A stretch of DNA of 64,000 nt, taken from NCBI GenBank assembly GCA_003342895.1, contig PTFA01000029.1, forward strand, positions 1,116,001 to 1,180,000. The letters run 5' to 3'. Origin of the DNA: Casuarius casuarius. Lineage: Eukaryota; Chordata; Aves; Casuariiformes; Casuariidae. Positions within the stretch are counted from its first letter, which is position 1. Each line of letters opens with the position of its first letter. A model generated the notes under the pieces. It saw only the letters and a program-made list of their open reading frames with translations. It did no database searches and was not told the origin of the DNA. The position numbers were made by a program, and so were the translations under genes. Below, piece by piece: positions 49,901-57,430 of the stretch.

Positions 49901-52900
49901 AATCACCCCCTGTGAGTCATTAAAAAGGATCTTCTGCACTGTAAGACAGACACACCCAGGACACTGAGACAGTCAGGACCACGTCAATCACTACCACGTA
50001 ATCAAAAGAGATGGAAGGGCCATCAACACTGAGACCAAAGAGAGGGCAGGAACTGTCTCACACCTGACACAAAGAACCAGATGATTTGGATTCTGTGCTT
50101 AAGACTATCATAGACCTCTAGCCCATTTTTTAGACAATAAATACGAAAACTATTATATATGGGAAAGTTGGTCATTCACCCTTCAGTGGAGCGAAGGATG
50201 CCAAACACTCTACATAGTTTAATTTGGGGCAGACACGTAGACAGAAAAGACTCCACTAATTCACGAAGTAATGACTAGACTCCATGGCATTTTGAATGCT
50301 GAGGAAATTAAGACCTTGACCCAGCCAAATATGTTAGCACACACACAACTATAACATATGGTACCTTCTTTGAAATCAATGTATCTGCAGGGCTCATGTG
50401 TTTATAGTGATGCTTTGTTAGCATTTGATGCCTATATAGTTGTCAAGCTTAAAATTAAATGGAACAAGAAGGAAAAAATAGAAGGCACATTAAAAAGCAT
50501 GTAAAATTTTAAAATACATAAGCTCAGTCCTTGCTGCTAAAATAAACTCTGACTTTGTCTGTCTGCATTTTGGGAAAGTGCTGGCACTATACTGGAATCC
50601 ATTCTAAAAATGCTGGTCATATTCTACATTACAGCAGTATCATAATCCTTAAATGAACAAGCAATTTGGTCTTTAGCAATAAATGTCATTATATCAAATT
50701 TGAATGGACACTAAATATTCCCTGGAAACACACATCCTTGACAGGCATCGCCCAGCCAGGAAGCTAATTTTGTCCAATGTTCACAAAATGGCATATAACA
50801 GCAGGTTAATTAAATAACTGTGTTTAGACATCCACCATTCTGAATTAAGATTTCTCACCAAGAAATTACAAAGAATTCACATTCAGTTGAATAAAGACCC
50901 TTCTCCAATGAAATCACTTATTTTTTCAGCTACAGTGTAAATCAAATTACAAAAGTCCTAGTTCAGAGCCAATATTTTTCATGGATTTAATTGTAACTGA
51001 CAGATATATAACCCTTGCTAAATTGGTTTACTGTGAGTAGTTCTTACAGGCCTTTCATATACTGCCACTACCAATGGATGGTGAATTTATATGCAAAATT
51101 GCTATGCTAGTATAGACCATCTAGCTCCCCTGGGAGAACCTAAAAAAAAAAATCACTTCTGTATTGTACTCTATTAAGGAAGAATTGATTCTCTATTCCC
51201 AGGAGACGTGAAGAAAACTGTTTCTTTTTGAAGGTGGAAACAGAGTAGAAATTGTGTATTTTTATCCAATTTTTCACATTTTTGTTTAAACTGTTCAAGG
51301 TATTTCAGCAGGCATGTATGTACCTTGGATTATACAGGCCTGCATATATGGATGGAAGAGTACTTAGTATGATACATGATTTATATCAGAAATAACACTC
51401 TAGTCATTAGGAAACAAGCAGCCATAAAGATGACAAAATTAAGTATCTATTTGTTATCCGTCATCAAACTATCATAAGAACCAGTGAATTGGACATACAA
51501 CACAGTTAAGAAAACCCTGCATGATCAGTAAATCATATTAGCAGTACCTTAGCTATGGCTTGGAAAGCATAAATGAAAGTAAATGTTTAAAAACATAAAT
51601 GGAGACTAATATGTATATACCTGTCCAAGAAACATGTTTGGCAATTCAGGTTCCCTCTAAATGCACCACTTCAGTTGTCTCAGAGAAGGCTTCTGTCATG
51701 CTGACATAAAAAATTGACAGGATCTTTGGAAGAGACAAGCACTTAAAGTTGCTCTTGTACATGATGCAGTATTATAAAGAGCACTGAACAGAACCCTAGA
51801 AAAAACATTTTGCATGAAAAAGGCTCCCTACCATGCTAAGAAAAATAGCAAATTAGAATGCTACAGAGCAGCCACTGTAAAAAGGATGTCTTTTTTAATA
51901 CCACAATATGATAAATTATCTTAAGTAGCACATTAATGTCAGAAATGGAGCATAATCTAACTTCTTTCCAGTGACAATATTAAATGGCTTTCAGACGTCT
52001 TTCCTCCTATTCTGACATTAAATTTAATAACACCCAGAGAGACCACAAAAATGATTCAGTTACAAGAATCATACTGCAGTGGATCATTGCCTTTTAAGTA
52101 GGATTCAGCGAAATGATTTGGACTCTGATGTTTTTGGCACATTCAAGAGAAAGGTATGAAATTTACTATGTAACATTTATCAGTAGTAAGCAAAATTCCT
52201 TTCAGTATACAGTTTGCCAATGGTAATGGGATTTTCTTTTGTGCGTGAGGGTTTGATGATTGTTGATTACATGAAACAGGCCCCAGAGAGCTCCTACAGT
52301 TCTAAATTTGTTTCAACCTTTCCCTGCTTGGTATTCCTGAATATTGAGGCCCCCTGCTAGCACCTGTTGGAGTATGTAACATTTTACACTCTTCATGAAG
52401 AAGAGTAAGCAAAAGGCTTAATTAGAAATTCTTATCACGGGACAAATCCACATGATCCTGCTGAAATTCTGATAAGCGAAAACTGGCATTTGTGAAACGT
52501 AAAAGGAATTAATGAGACATTTATTTTCCACCTTTTCCAAAGAGTATTGAAAACAATGAGAAATTATAAGCAGAAATTGCAAAGGATACATAGAGACTCA
52601 TTGTTATAGTAAGTGGCTAATAACAAAGGCATTCAATGCCCATAAAAGCCATATAGCAATTTCACCAGCAGAACCGCATGACATGCACGGGAATGATGTT
52701 GTTAAGAACATGCTCATTGGGCTCAAATCATCAATAACTGCAAGAATTGGCTATCACAGCTTTCCATATTCCTGCTTCCTCCAGCAGTCCTGACTAAACA
52801 CAGTTACTGTCTCTGCTATGGTCACAGAGCTTGATGGAAGTAGGAATTCAAACCTCTCATCCCTGAATGTCCAAGGAGCTCACAAGTAAAAGTGAGGTCC

Positions 52901-55900
52901 CACGACCAGTGACAGAACCTGTCAGCCACACTCCATACAGCGTTTCTTCAAAAACTCAGACTCATGATAACAAACCTAATGCTGTAGCTACCATCATGGT
53001 TAATAAAATGGGCTACAGTCATGCCTGATTTCGTTAGAGCTTATTGTTTGTGCACAGTAACTTCAGTATCATGAGATCCTTCTGCAAGTCTTCGGAGTTA
53101 GTTTTAGTCTTGGCTACTCTGGATACGTTGATTCACCACCTTGTCCAAACCACTTAAGATGACACTGAACAGCATGGACCTCTGTATGACACCACTGCTT
53201 ACTTGGCTCCATTGTTAAATCTGACCTTTTGTTTCCTACCAGTTATTAAACCACTGGAGGACACATGACAGCTTAGGGGTTTTTAGGAAACCTAGGTGAG
53301 GGCACTTGTCAAAAGCTTTTTCAAAACCCAAATGCACTCTGTGAAGCAGACCAACCTTATTCAAATGCTCGCTGACTCTTCCACAGAGCTCTAGCATATG
53401 CATTCTGCCTACAAAAGCTCCATCACAGATCCTTATTGTATCATATTTATCTAGTTTCAATCTTATAGTTTCAACCACTTTGCCTGGGATGAAAATCAGC
53501 CTTACTAATCTATACTTCTTAGATTCCCTCCACAGCCCACTTTTCCCCCTTTTGATCCCAAAGTGACATCACATTTTCCACCTTCCACTCCTCTGGTGCT
53601 TATAATGTATTGAATACCATCTAAAAGAGAACACTGAGCACAGGCGGGGGAAAAAAATAGTTAGAAATGAGAAAACAGTGTTTTCTCACATGTACAGCAG
53701 AAAATGGTGAGGAACCAACCCTCCATGTCACAAGTAACCTCATATGACAAAGCAGCAAACTGGGAGGTGAGGAAGGAAAACACTGCCCTACCAGCTGCTT
53801 AATGCATTGTAACCACACATAATAATAGGGCCAGGCACACCACCAACCCGGGAACGATCAAAGAAACCAGGGAAAGAGCCTGCCACAGCCACAGATGCTG
53901 CTGTAGGAGAAACTGATTCCAGAATCCAACCTGGATTCTGTCCCATATGTGGACATCGTATTTATTATTGGTCAGGCTGCAAGAAGAAGCTGAGGAAAAA
54001 GGTAACAAGGAACAGTCTAAAATAAAAAGCTGTTAGAAGAGAGTGAAGTTAACAGAGGACCTCAGCACTTCTGCCAGCATTGGCAAAATGCTATATTGCT
54101 GAAGATTTTAAGGGTAAAAATTGTAATTTAAAAAGTTGCAAAGAAGGGATGGGTTAACAGGGTCATTTAAGAGGAACTGTACATTTTAAACTGTGAGTAA
54201 GAAAAGATGCCTAGTTACCTTCCTCTTAAAGCAAGACTAAAACAGCCAGTGCACCCTATCAACATTTGGATGGTCTAGATCTTAACTCAGTAATAGGAGT
54301 GATCCTGCTAGCAGAGAGCTCTTATCCTCTGCAGCGCAACGCAGGCGTTTTCCAAACAGCGGTCAACAAGCACCTGCTGCGAAGTCCACAGCTGGAACCC
54401 TGGACCCAAGCAAACAGTATCTTCAGCAATGTTTTCAGCTGACAGCTAAACAAGAGACATTTGAGTCCACAGAGGCTTGTCAATCCAAAAATTCTGGAAA
54501 CCCTTGGTGTCATGTGTCAGGCAGGGGACAGATACCACCCACATTGCCAGAATGCTCCATACATCCCATGCTGGAGGAGGAGCTCCTTCAGCTGAACAGG
54601 TGGGCACAACCCTGGTCTGTGGGTTGGCTCAAGGTCCTGCCATGTTCCCAGGCATTCATTCTAGCAGAGCTCTTCCCTTTGATTAGACCTCTGCTGTGCT
54701 AACCGATTAAAAAGGTAAGTAGACCACATGATTCAAGATGTATAATTTCCTGCCATCTGGGACCATGCACTTGATCTATATTAGACTTTGTTGATTTATT
54801 TGAAGACACCAGACAAACCAGAGCTTTCTATGACACACAAGTTATGCAGGCTGGCTCCACTAACCACGCTGAGAATGTAGGAAAAAGGCTGAAGTCCCTT
54901 GGCTACACACAGGTGTAGGCACAGAAGTGCTGTGAGGTGCAGAGAAACAGTTCTTGGAGCTGCAGGCACAGGGACATGCAAACACACTTTAAGAGCTGTC
55001 TTAAGGCCATTCCTTGGTGCCACAGCTAAGTGCTAAGCCTAGTGGAGAAGATGCAGGCGCAGCAAATGGGCTCTGCTAAGACATATGCACAGAAAGGGTG
55101 TTTCTTTAATTCTTCTGCCACCTGAGAATCTCTAAGTCACTGTGCCATGCTTACTGTATGTGCACAATACTGCATCCTCCTTTCTGACATATCAGAAAAA
55201 CAGTGGCAGAAACCATGTTTTCATCTGTGAGCTTCCAGTTTCTTAAAGATAAGCCCATAAAACAAAGCAATGACTGTTTTCTTTTCCATTTAGCACAAAC
55301 TCACTGTCTTAAGAGAATACAAAGTATTCTCTTTAAACAACAGTGTTAGTTATAGGTACTTCGGCTGACAATTATTTTAATGCTGTGTTGTATGGTCTCT
55401 TGTGCACATTAAGTACTTCAATTCTATCTTCAAATGCTAATACCACGTAACCTACATAAATAAGTATTCAGCCACATGCCCTCGACATGTTCCCTTAACC
55501 CACAGGAGACAGACAGCACCAGCAGTTGAGCCTTGCAGGCAACGCAGAGACTACTTCTGACAGAGACTAAACCCATATATGTGCGTTGGTTTTGGATCAA
55601 TGAAGTCAAAGGAAAATTTTGCTGCTTACTTCAACAGCAGGAAGGTCAAAAGAGCCTTTGTCAATACCACGGCCAGTGATGTCCACTGGCTTCAGCAAAG
55701 TGTGCAGTGAATCTGCTGTGGGGCTACCAACTCTTGAGTCAAACGGTAACAGCACTCAGGCACATTCACAGCTGTGCCTAACTCGCTATCTCACAACCAT
55801 TCCCTTGAGCTTATCCAACCCTCCTTTAGGCTGAAAGTTTCCAGCTCTATTAAAATTAATCTAGAAAACGAATTTAAAAATAATTGAAATCTGAAGTTAC

Positions 55901-56084
55901 CTTTCCAATGCCAGGGTTGTCCTTGATTTTGGACACAGCTCTCAGAAGGCATGGTGGTGCTGGGGGAGGGCAGAGCTGCAGGATGCCACTAAAGTTAGAG
56001 CCATAGATGGAGAAGTCATGTGTGTGTGGCAGGGGAGGATGGTATTTCTTTCTCTTCGAAGACAGGTTAAGCTTCTGTGCTGCT
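28741..56084 (-). CDS. KIF26A: KIF26A, atypical kinesin (partial: 12 exons, N-terminus outside window)
   Basis: The coding sequence is join-complement of 28741-28919, 29493-29643, 30014-30034, 30495-30685, 34813-38197, 38762-38924, 40610-40769, 41066-41249, 41493-41755, 42238-42331, 44198-44407 and 55901-56084. All junctions are GT-AG and phases match, giving 1,727 complete residues, numbered here from the first complete codon. Order: pre-motor linker (1-61), kinesin-like motor (about 62-419), Ser/Pro-rich disordered tail (420-1611), coiled coil (about 1627-1658), C-terminal segment. From the literature, mouse KIF26A binds microtubules without measurable ATPase activity and restrains GDNF-RET signalling through GRB2 in enteric neurons. 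The same role here is inferred. KIF26A rather than KIF26B is chosen because the tail starts [13 protein letters not shown] and the motor has VKVMVRI and AKHVPY, as I recall for KIF26A. The human protein is about 1,880 residues, so roughly 300 N-terminal residues are missing. No frameshift or premature stop was seen. Confidence 0.88.
29239..29265. repeat. (AAT)n/(AAC)n microsatellite
   Basis: About six AAT units followed by three AAC units, in the last intron of KIF26A (28920-29492). Confidence 0.9.
29493..29643 (-). CDS. KIF26A: KIF26A exon: C-terminal coiled coil
   Basis: A 151-bp exon for residues 1619-1668 plus the first base of Phe1669. It reads [20 protein letters not shown] and continues with a charged heptad-like helix ending [19 protein letters not shown]. 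The regular Leu/Ile spacing and high Glu/Lys/Arg content predict a coiled coil, probably for dimerisation. The KLKILE-RQQRI and LMMDPNKW motifs are family-conserved. Acceptor ttaaaag|GGT, donor T|gtaagt. Confidence 0.92.
30014..30034 (-). CDS. KIF26A: KIF26A micro-exon (21 nt, or 12 nt with a second acceptor)
   Basis: The downstream exon begins in phase 0 and the upstream one ends in phase 0, so this short piece is optional in frame. From an acceptor at ataatag it encodes PFQDVEK. From a second acceptor nine bases further in (ttccag) it encodes only DVEK. The donor AAG|gtaggc is good, and a pyrimidine-rich tract (tcctgtttcttt on the minus strand) lies upstream. The DVEK peptide leads naturally into the coiled coil of the next exon. 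Which acceptor is used, and whether the exon is constitutive, cannot be decided from the sequence. Confidence 0.65.
30495..30685 (-). CDS. KIF26A: KIF26A exon: post-tail conserved segment
   Basis: A 191-bp exon that completes Gly1548 and encodes residues 1549-1611. It reads [20 protein letters not shown], then a variable stretch, then [20 protein letters not shown] and QEETE. The QRRRLIPA and [18 protein letters not shown] blocks are shared with KIF26B as I recall it. Acceptor tttcag|GT, donor GAG|gtcagc, phase 0 at the 3' end. Confidence 0.9.
30686..34812 (-). other. KIF26A intron (4.1 kb)
   Basis: Intron between the giant tail exon and the QRRRLIPA exon, phase 1. It contains a CR1 fragment (32130-32564), otherwise unremarkable DNA, and a CpG-rich end adjoining the exon (34370-34812). 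Open frames of about 148 codons at 34327-34783 reflect GC richness and are not conserved. Confidence 0.85.
32130..32564 (+). mobile_element. CR1 LINE, 5'-truncated 3' end
   Basis: Contains classic CR1 3'-end phrases in order: gaggctgttcagcctggaga, gtgagggtggctgaacactg, gaacaggttgcccagagagg, gttggaccagatgatctcca and gaggtcccttcaaaccccaa, ending in the short gactctgtgat tail. It lies antisense to KIF26A within its intron. Only the terminal part of ORF2 and the 3' UTR remain. It is moderately diverged. CR1 of this type is the dominant avian retroposon. Confidence 0.93.
34370..35600. promoter_or_regulatory. Intragenic CpG-rich patch
   Basis: CpG dinucleotides are visibly dense across the 3' third of the giant KIF26A exon and the first 440 bp of the next intron (for example gatcccgccgaggaat and gcggcccggcgaggacatgc), against an AT-rich background. 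It may be an intragenic CpG island, but a promoter role is only a possibility. CpG counts were not computed. Confidence 0.5.
34813..38197 (-). CDS. KIF26A: KIF26A giant tail exon
   Basis: A single 3,385-bp exon for residues 420-1547 and the first base of Gly1548. It starts [20 protein letters not shown], the conserved post-motor segment, followed by [20 protein letters not shown] and a [17 protein letters not shown] block. The remainder is Ser, Thr, Pro and Lys rich and mostly disordered. Conserved islands include [60 protein letters not shown] and [10 protein letters not shown] proline run ([11 protein letters not shown]) and a [11 protein letters not shown] site are candidate SH3 ligands, which fits the reported GRB2 binding of mouse KIF26A (inference). 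Acceptor tttacag|TAT, donor G|gtaagg. If the following intron is retained, the frame adds about ten residues and stops at 34784. The 3' third of the exon is markedly GC and CpG rich. Confidence 0.93.
38198..38761 (-). other. KIF26A intron (564 bp)
   Basis: Phase 0 intron between the motor end and the giant tail exon. AT rich. Nothing else seen. Confidence 0.88.
38762..38924 (-). CDS. KIF26A: KIF26A exon: end of the motor domain
   Basis: A 163-bp exon that completes Lys365 and encodes residues 366-419. It reads [20 protein letters not shown], then [20 protein letters not shown] and [14 protein letters not shown]. This corresponds to the SKLT-LL-SLGGN, MI--ISP and YEET--TL-FA-R elements that close every kinesin motor, followed by a strongly basic neck. 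Acceptor acacag|G, donor AAG|gttggt, phase 0 at the 3' end. Confidence 0.92.
38925..40609 (-). other. KIF26A intron (1.7 kb)
   Basis: Phase 2 intron inside the motor domain. A moderately GC-rich patch at about 39430-39730 has short open frames without similarity. No repeat recognised. Confidence 0.88.
40610..40769 (-). CDS. KIF26A: KIF26A exon: motor domain with degenerate switch II
   Basis: A 160-bp exon that completes Met312 and encodes residues 313-364 plus two bases of Lys365. It reads [20 protein letters not shown] and later [18 protein letters not shown] and AKHVPYK. Switch II of active kinesins is DLAGSE. Here residues 323-328 are DLGSCE, so the catalytic-site Gly is not at its usual place. 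The strand before it, the SLSALG-VI-AL helix and the HVPY motif are intact. Acceptor ttttag|TG, donor AA|gtaagt. Confidence 0.92.
41066..41249 (-). CDS. KIF26A: KIF26A exon: motor domain with switch I
   Basis: A 184-bp exon encoding residues 251-311 and the first base of Met312. It reads [20 protein letters not shown] and contains [14 protein letters not shown]. The RNSH segment (residues 289-292) sits where kinesins carry the switch I motif N-x-x-SSRSH. The Asn and part of the serine run that help coordinate nucleotide are changed, while the terminal SH is kept. An acidic loop (ECEEED) precedes it. Acceptor ttcaag|CTC, donor A|gtatga. Confidence 0.92.
41493..41755 (-). CDS. KIF26A: KIF26A exon: motor domain after the P-loop
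   Basis: A 263-bp exon that completes Gly163 and encodes residues 164-250. It starts [20 protein letters not shown], matching the kinesin K-T/S-Y-TM-G and G-I-IPRA region. [20 protein letters not shown] follows, corresponding to the S-EIYNE-V-DLL block of other kinesins. It ends at DPICGTQ with donor CAG|gtatag. The acceptor is ttctag|GA. Confidence 0.92.
41756..42237 (-). other. KIF26A intron (482 bp)
   Basis: Phase 1 intron that splits the P-loop between its first half and GKS. AT rich. Nothing else seen. Confidence 0.88.
42238..42331 (-). CDS. KIF26A: KIF26A exon: motor domain, first half of the P-loop
   Basis: A 94-bp exon for residues 132-162 plus the first base of Gly163. It reads [20 protein letters not shown] and then [11 protein letters not shown]. 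Canonical kinesins have A-Y-GQTGSGKT at this point. Here the loop is G-H-V-K-L-G-K-S, with the second Gly codon split by the intron (phase 1). Formal Walker A spacing (GxxxxGKS) is kept, but the middle of the loop is unlike active kinesins, as in other KIF26 proteins. Acceptor tttcag|GCG, donor G|gtgagc. Confidence 0.92.
42332..44197 (-). other. KIF26A intron (1.9 kb)
   Basis: Phase 0 intron in the motor domain. A GC-richer stretch (42880-43330) carries several overlapping open frames on both strands, none with KIF26 similarity. Otherwise AT rich. Confidence 0.88.
44198..44407 (-). CDS. KIF26A: KIF26A exon: first part of the motor domain
   Basis: A 210-bp, phase 0-0 exon encoding exactly 70 residues (62-131). 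It begins [12 protein letters not shown], which corresponds to the first beta strand of kinesin motors, and continues with [18 protein letters not shown] and [15 protein letters not shown]. The last block corresponds to the canonical F-FD-VF motif before the P-loop. Acceptor ttgcag|GTG and donor CAG|gtactg. It joins in frame to the linker exon upstream and to the P-loop exon downstream. Confidence 0.92.
46482..46482. other. Undetermined base (n)
   Basis: The only ambiguous base in the window (gttgcnggaaac). It is intronic, so it does not affect the gene model. Confidence 1.
47731..47861. repeat. Purine-rich tract
   Basis: About 130 bp dominated by A and G (for example gaaagaaaaaaaggagacag and ggaagaaagagagacagaga) on the plus strand, with few pyrimidines. 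Low-complexity, intronic. Confidence 0.7.
49717..49890. repeat. Two-copy 87-bp direct tandem duplication
   Basis: Copy 1 is 49717-49803 and copy 2 is 49804-49890. Each begins atcacgtccatggctgaatt and ends ttttagctgacagat. By eye they differ at one site (agtagataac versus agtggataac), so the duplication is recent or a length polymorphism. Intronic, with no coding effect. Confidence 0.95.
52805..52885 (-). repeat. MIR-type core-SINE relic
   Basis: ggtcacagagcttgatggaa followed by gtaggaattcaaacctctca matches the reverse complement of the MIR core (GGTCACACAGCTAGTAAGTGGCAGAGCC and GGAATTCGAACCC). Confidence 0.55.
53100..53610 (-). mobile_element. Ancient CR1/L3-type LINE fragment (reverse-transcriptase region)
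   Basis: Read on the minus strand, part of the fragment translates to [15 protein letters not shown] and ends in WFNNW, matching the CR1 reverse-transcriptase block D-F-x-KAFD-VPH followed by W-xNWL. Flanking phrases (tgaacagcatggacctctgt, ccagttattaaaccactgga, gcacttgtcaaaagcttttt, cctctggtgctt) follow the reverse complement of CR1-type ORF2. The copy is broken and non-functional. It is in the same orientation as KIF26A. Confidence 0.8.
55901..56084 (-). CDS. KIF26A: KIF26A exon: linker just before the motor domain
   Basis: This 184-bp exon encodes residues 1-61 of the visible protein, after one base completing an Arg codon begun in an unseen upstream exon. It contains [14 protein letters not shown], then a His/Pro stretch, then [20 protein letters not shown] and a KDNPGIGK end. 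This block is a hallmark of the KIF26 family, directly in front of the first motor strand. The acceptor follows a T-rich tract (ttttatacag) and the donor is AAG|gtaact. The basic SSKRKK cluster could help contact microtubules or act as a localisation signal, which is inference. It is 11.5 kb upstream of the next exon and was missed by simple ORF criteria because it is short. Confidence 0.9.
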
Positions 56085-57309
56085 CTGTATAAAAGTAATA
56101 GCAAGAAAGGACCATGTTACTGGGTGTTATCTGCAATCTGGACCAGACAAACAGATATTCACTGTCATCACTGTCTCTTTAACAGATCAAGTCACTTCAT
56201 TCTAATCAGATTTCATAAGAACACACCACCAGAAGACTAACAGAAGGAAATATGGGTATAAAAATTACTGGCAAAATATTCAATTAATTTCTCCCCCAAC
56301 AGAGTTTCAGTTATAATCTAACTTTCCCCTCTTCCCCCAACAGCTTCACAGTTGAATCTTAAAATGCTAAAATCTCACTGACATCATAAAAAGCTGAAAT
56401 AATTTCCTTGTCACTGGCAGGACCAGACGGACTTTGCTGGTGATAACATTATGAAAGTGATGTTTTGTATTCTACAACTTACTCAAGACAGAGAATGACA
56501 CTCCCAGTCAGCTGAGCTCAAGATACTCTATTGTTGGCTGCACTGAAATCATTAGATAATTTCCCTCCAGACAGATTGGTTTTTCCTCCTCCATTCCATT
56601 TTTCCACATTAAAAGGGAAAGCTATTAAAGAGACATGCTTTAATGTTCTAAATGATAATGATCCTGCTTTTGAAATGCAGAATTTCAAAACAGAAAAGAT
56701 GAAGAAAAAATTAAAACATACGATTATAATTGCAACATTTTTCCTTGTGAATAAAAATAGGCATATAATCAGTGTTCCTGCTATTTCCCAACAGCAACAC
56801 TAAACGATATAACAAGAAACAAAAATAGAAACTCAACTCTACTTCAAAACCTGTATAGGAAAATTAGCCTGCAGAGTTAAGCAGAAGAAATACATGTTAG
56901 TGAGCATGTGCTGGGGAACCACCACCAACTGGATGGTGGCGAAATCTCAGCTCTGCCAAAGTCAAGGAAAAGTTTTGCCAACTGCATAGGGAAGGTGCAA
57001 TCTGACACAGAGCCTGTCAGTAGATAGCCCACCCTCAGATGCATATCGTAAAAATATCCAACATGCTATCTTTTATCATTACTTCGAATGACTCTTAAGC
57101 CGCCAAAGACTCAAAGGGTTACACTGCTAGTGTCCGTGACCTGAGACCATGGTACTGATACCGACAGGTTTTCTGGAGGCAAAGCACTCTTCTGATCTAT
57201 GCTTCCAACACAAAGCTGTGTCGCTTTGGATATATTCGTTCATGTTAACATTAGTATATGTGACCACAAAAAGTCTCTTTATACAATGGCTACTTCATAT
57301 TTTTATTAT

Positions 57310-57430
57310 GCCTTTCAGCCCAGGATCGCAAAGTACTTCTCAGTCAGAATAAGCCGGCCTCAGCAGCTGTGAAGTAATTACTGTAGGCAACAGACATATG
57401 GAGAAACTAAGGCCGTGCTTTGCTGTCACA
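57310..57430 (-). repeat. MIR-type core-SINE relic
   Basis: Phrases cgcaaagtacttctcagtca, cctcagcagctgtgaagtaa and atggagaaactaaggccgtg match, in order, the reverse complement of an amniote MIR (AAAGCACTTTACA, CCTCACA-C-CTGTGAGGTA, ATGGGGAAACTGAGGC). A possible continuation lies at 57711-57775. Confidence 0.6.

Larger units (their letters stand above)
44408..55900 (-). other. KIF26A intron (11.5 kb)
   Basis: Phase 0 intron between the pre-motor linker exon and the first motor exon. It holds one undetermined base (46482), a purine-rich stretch, an 87-bp tandem duplication, a MIR relic and a CR1-type fossil. The part from about 50000 to 52800 has no open frame of 60 codons on either strand. 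No additional KIF26A exon was found. Confidence 0.85.

Noticed and set aside
28741..56084. KIF26B as the gene identity
   Set aside because: The post-motor [13 protein letters not shown], the motor start VKVMVRI and AKHVPY fit KIF26A better from memory. A formal alignment was not possible.
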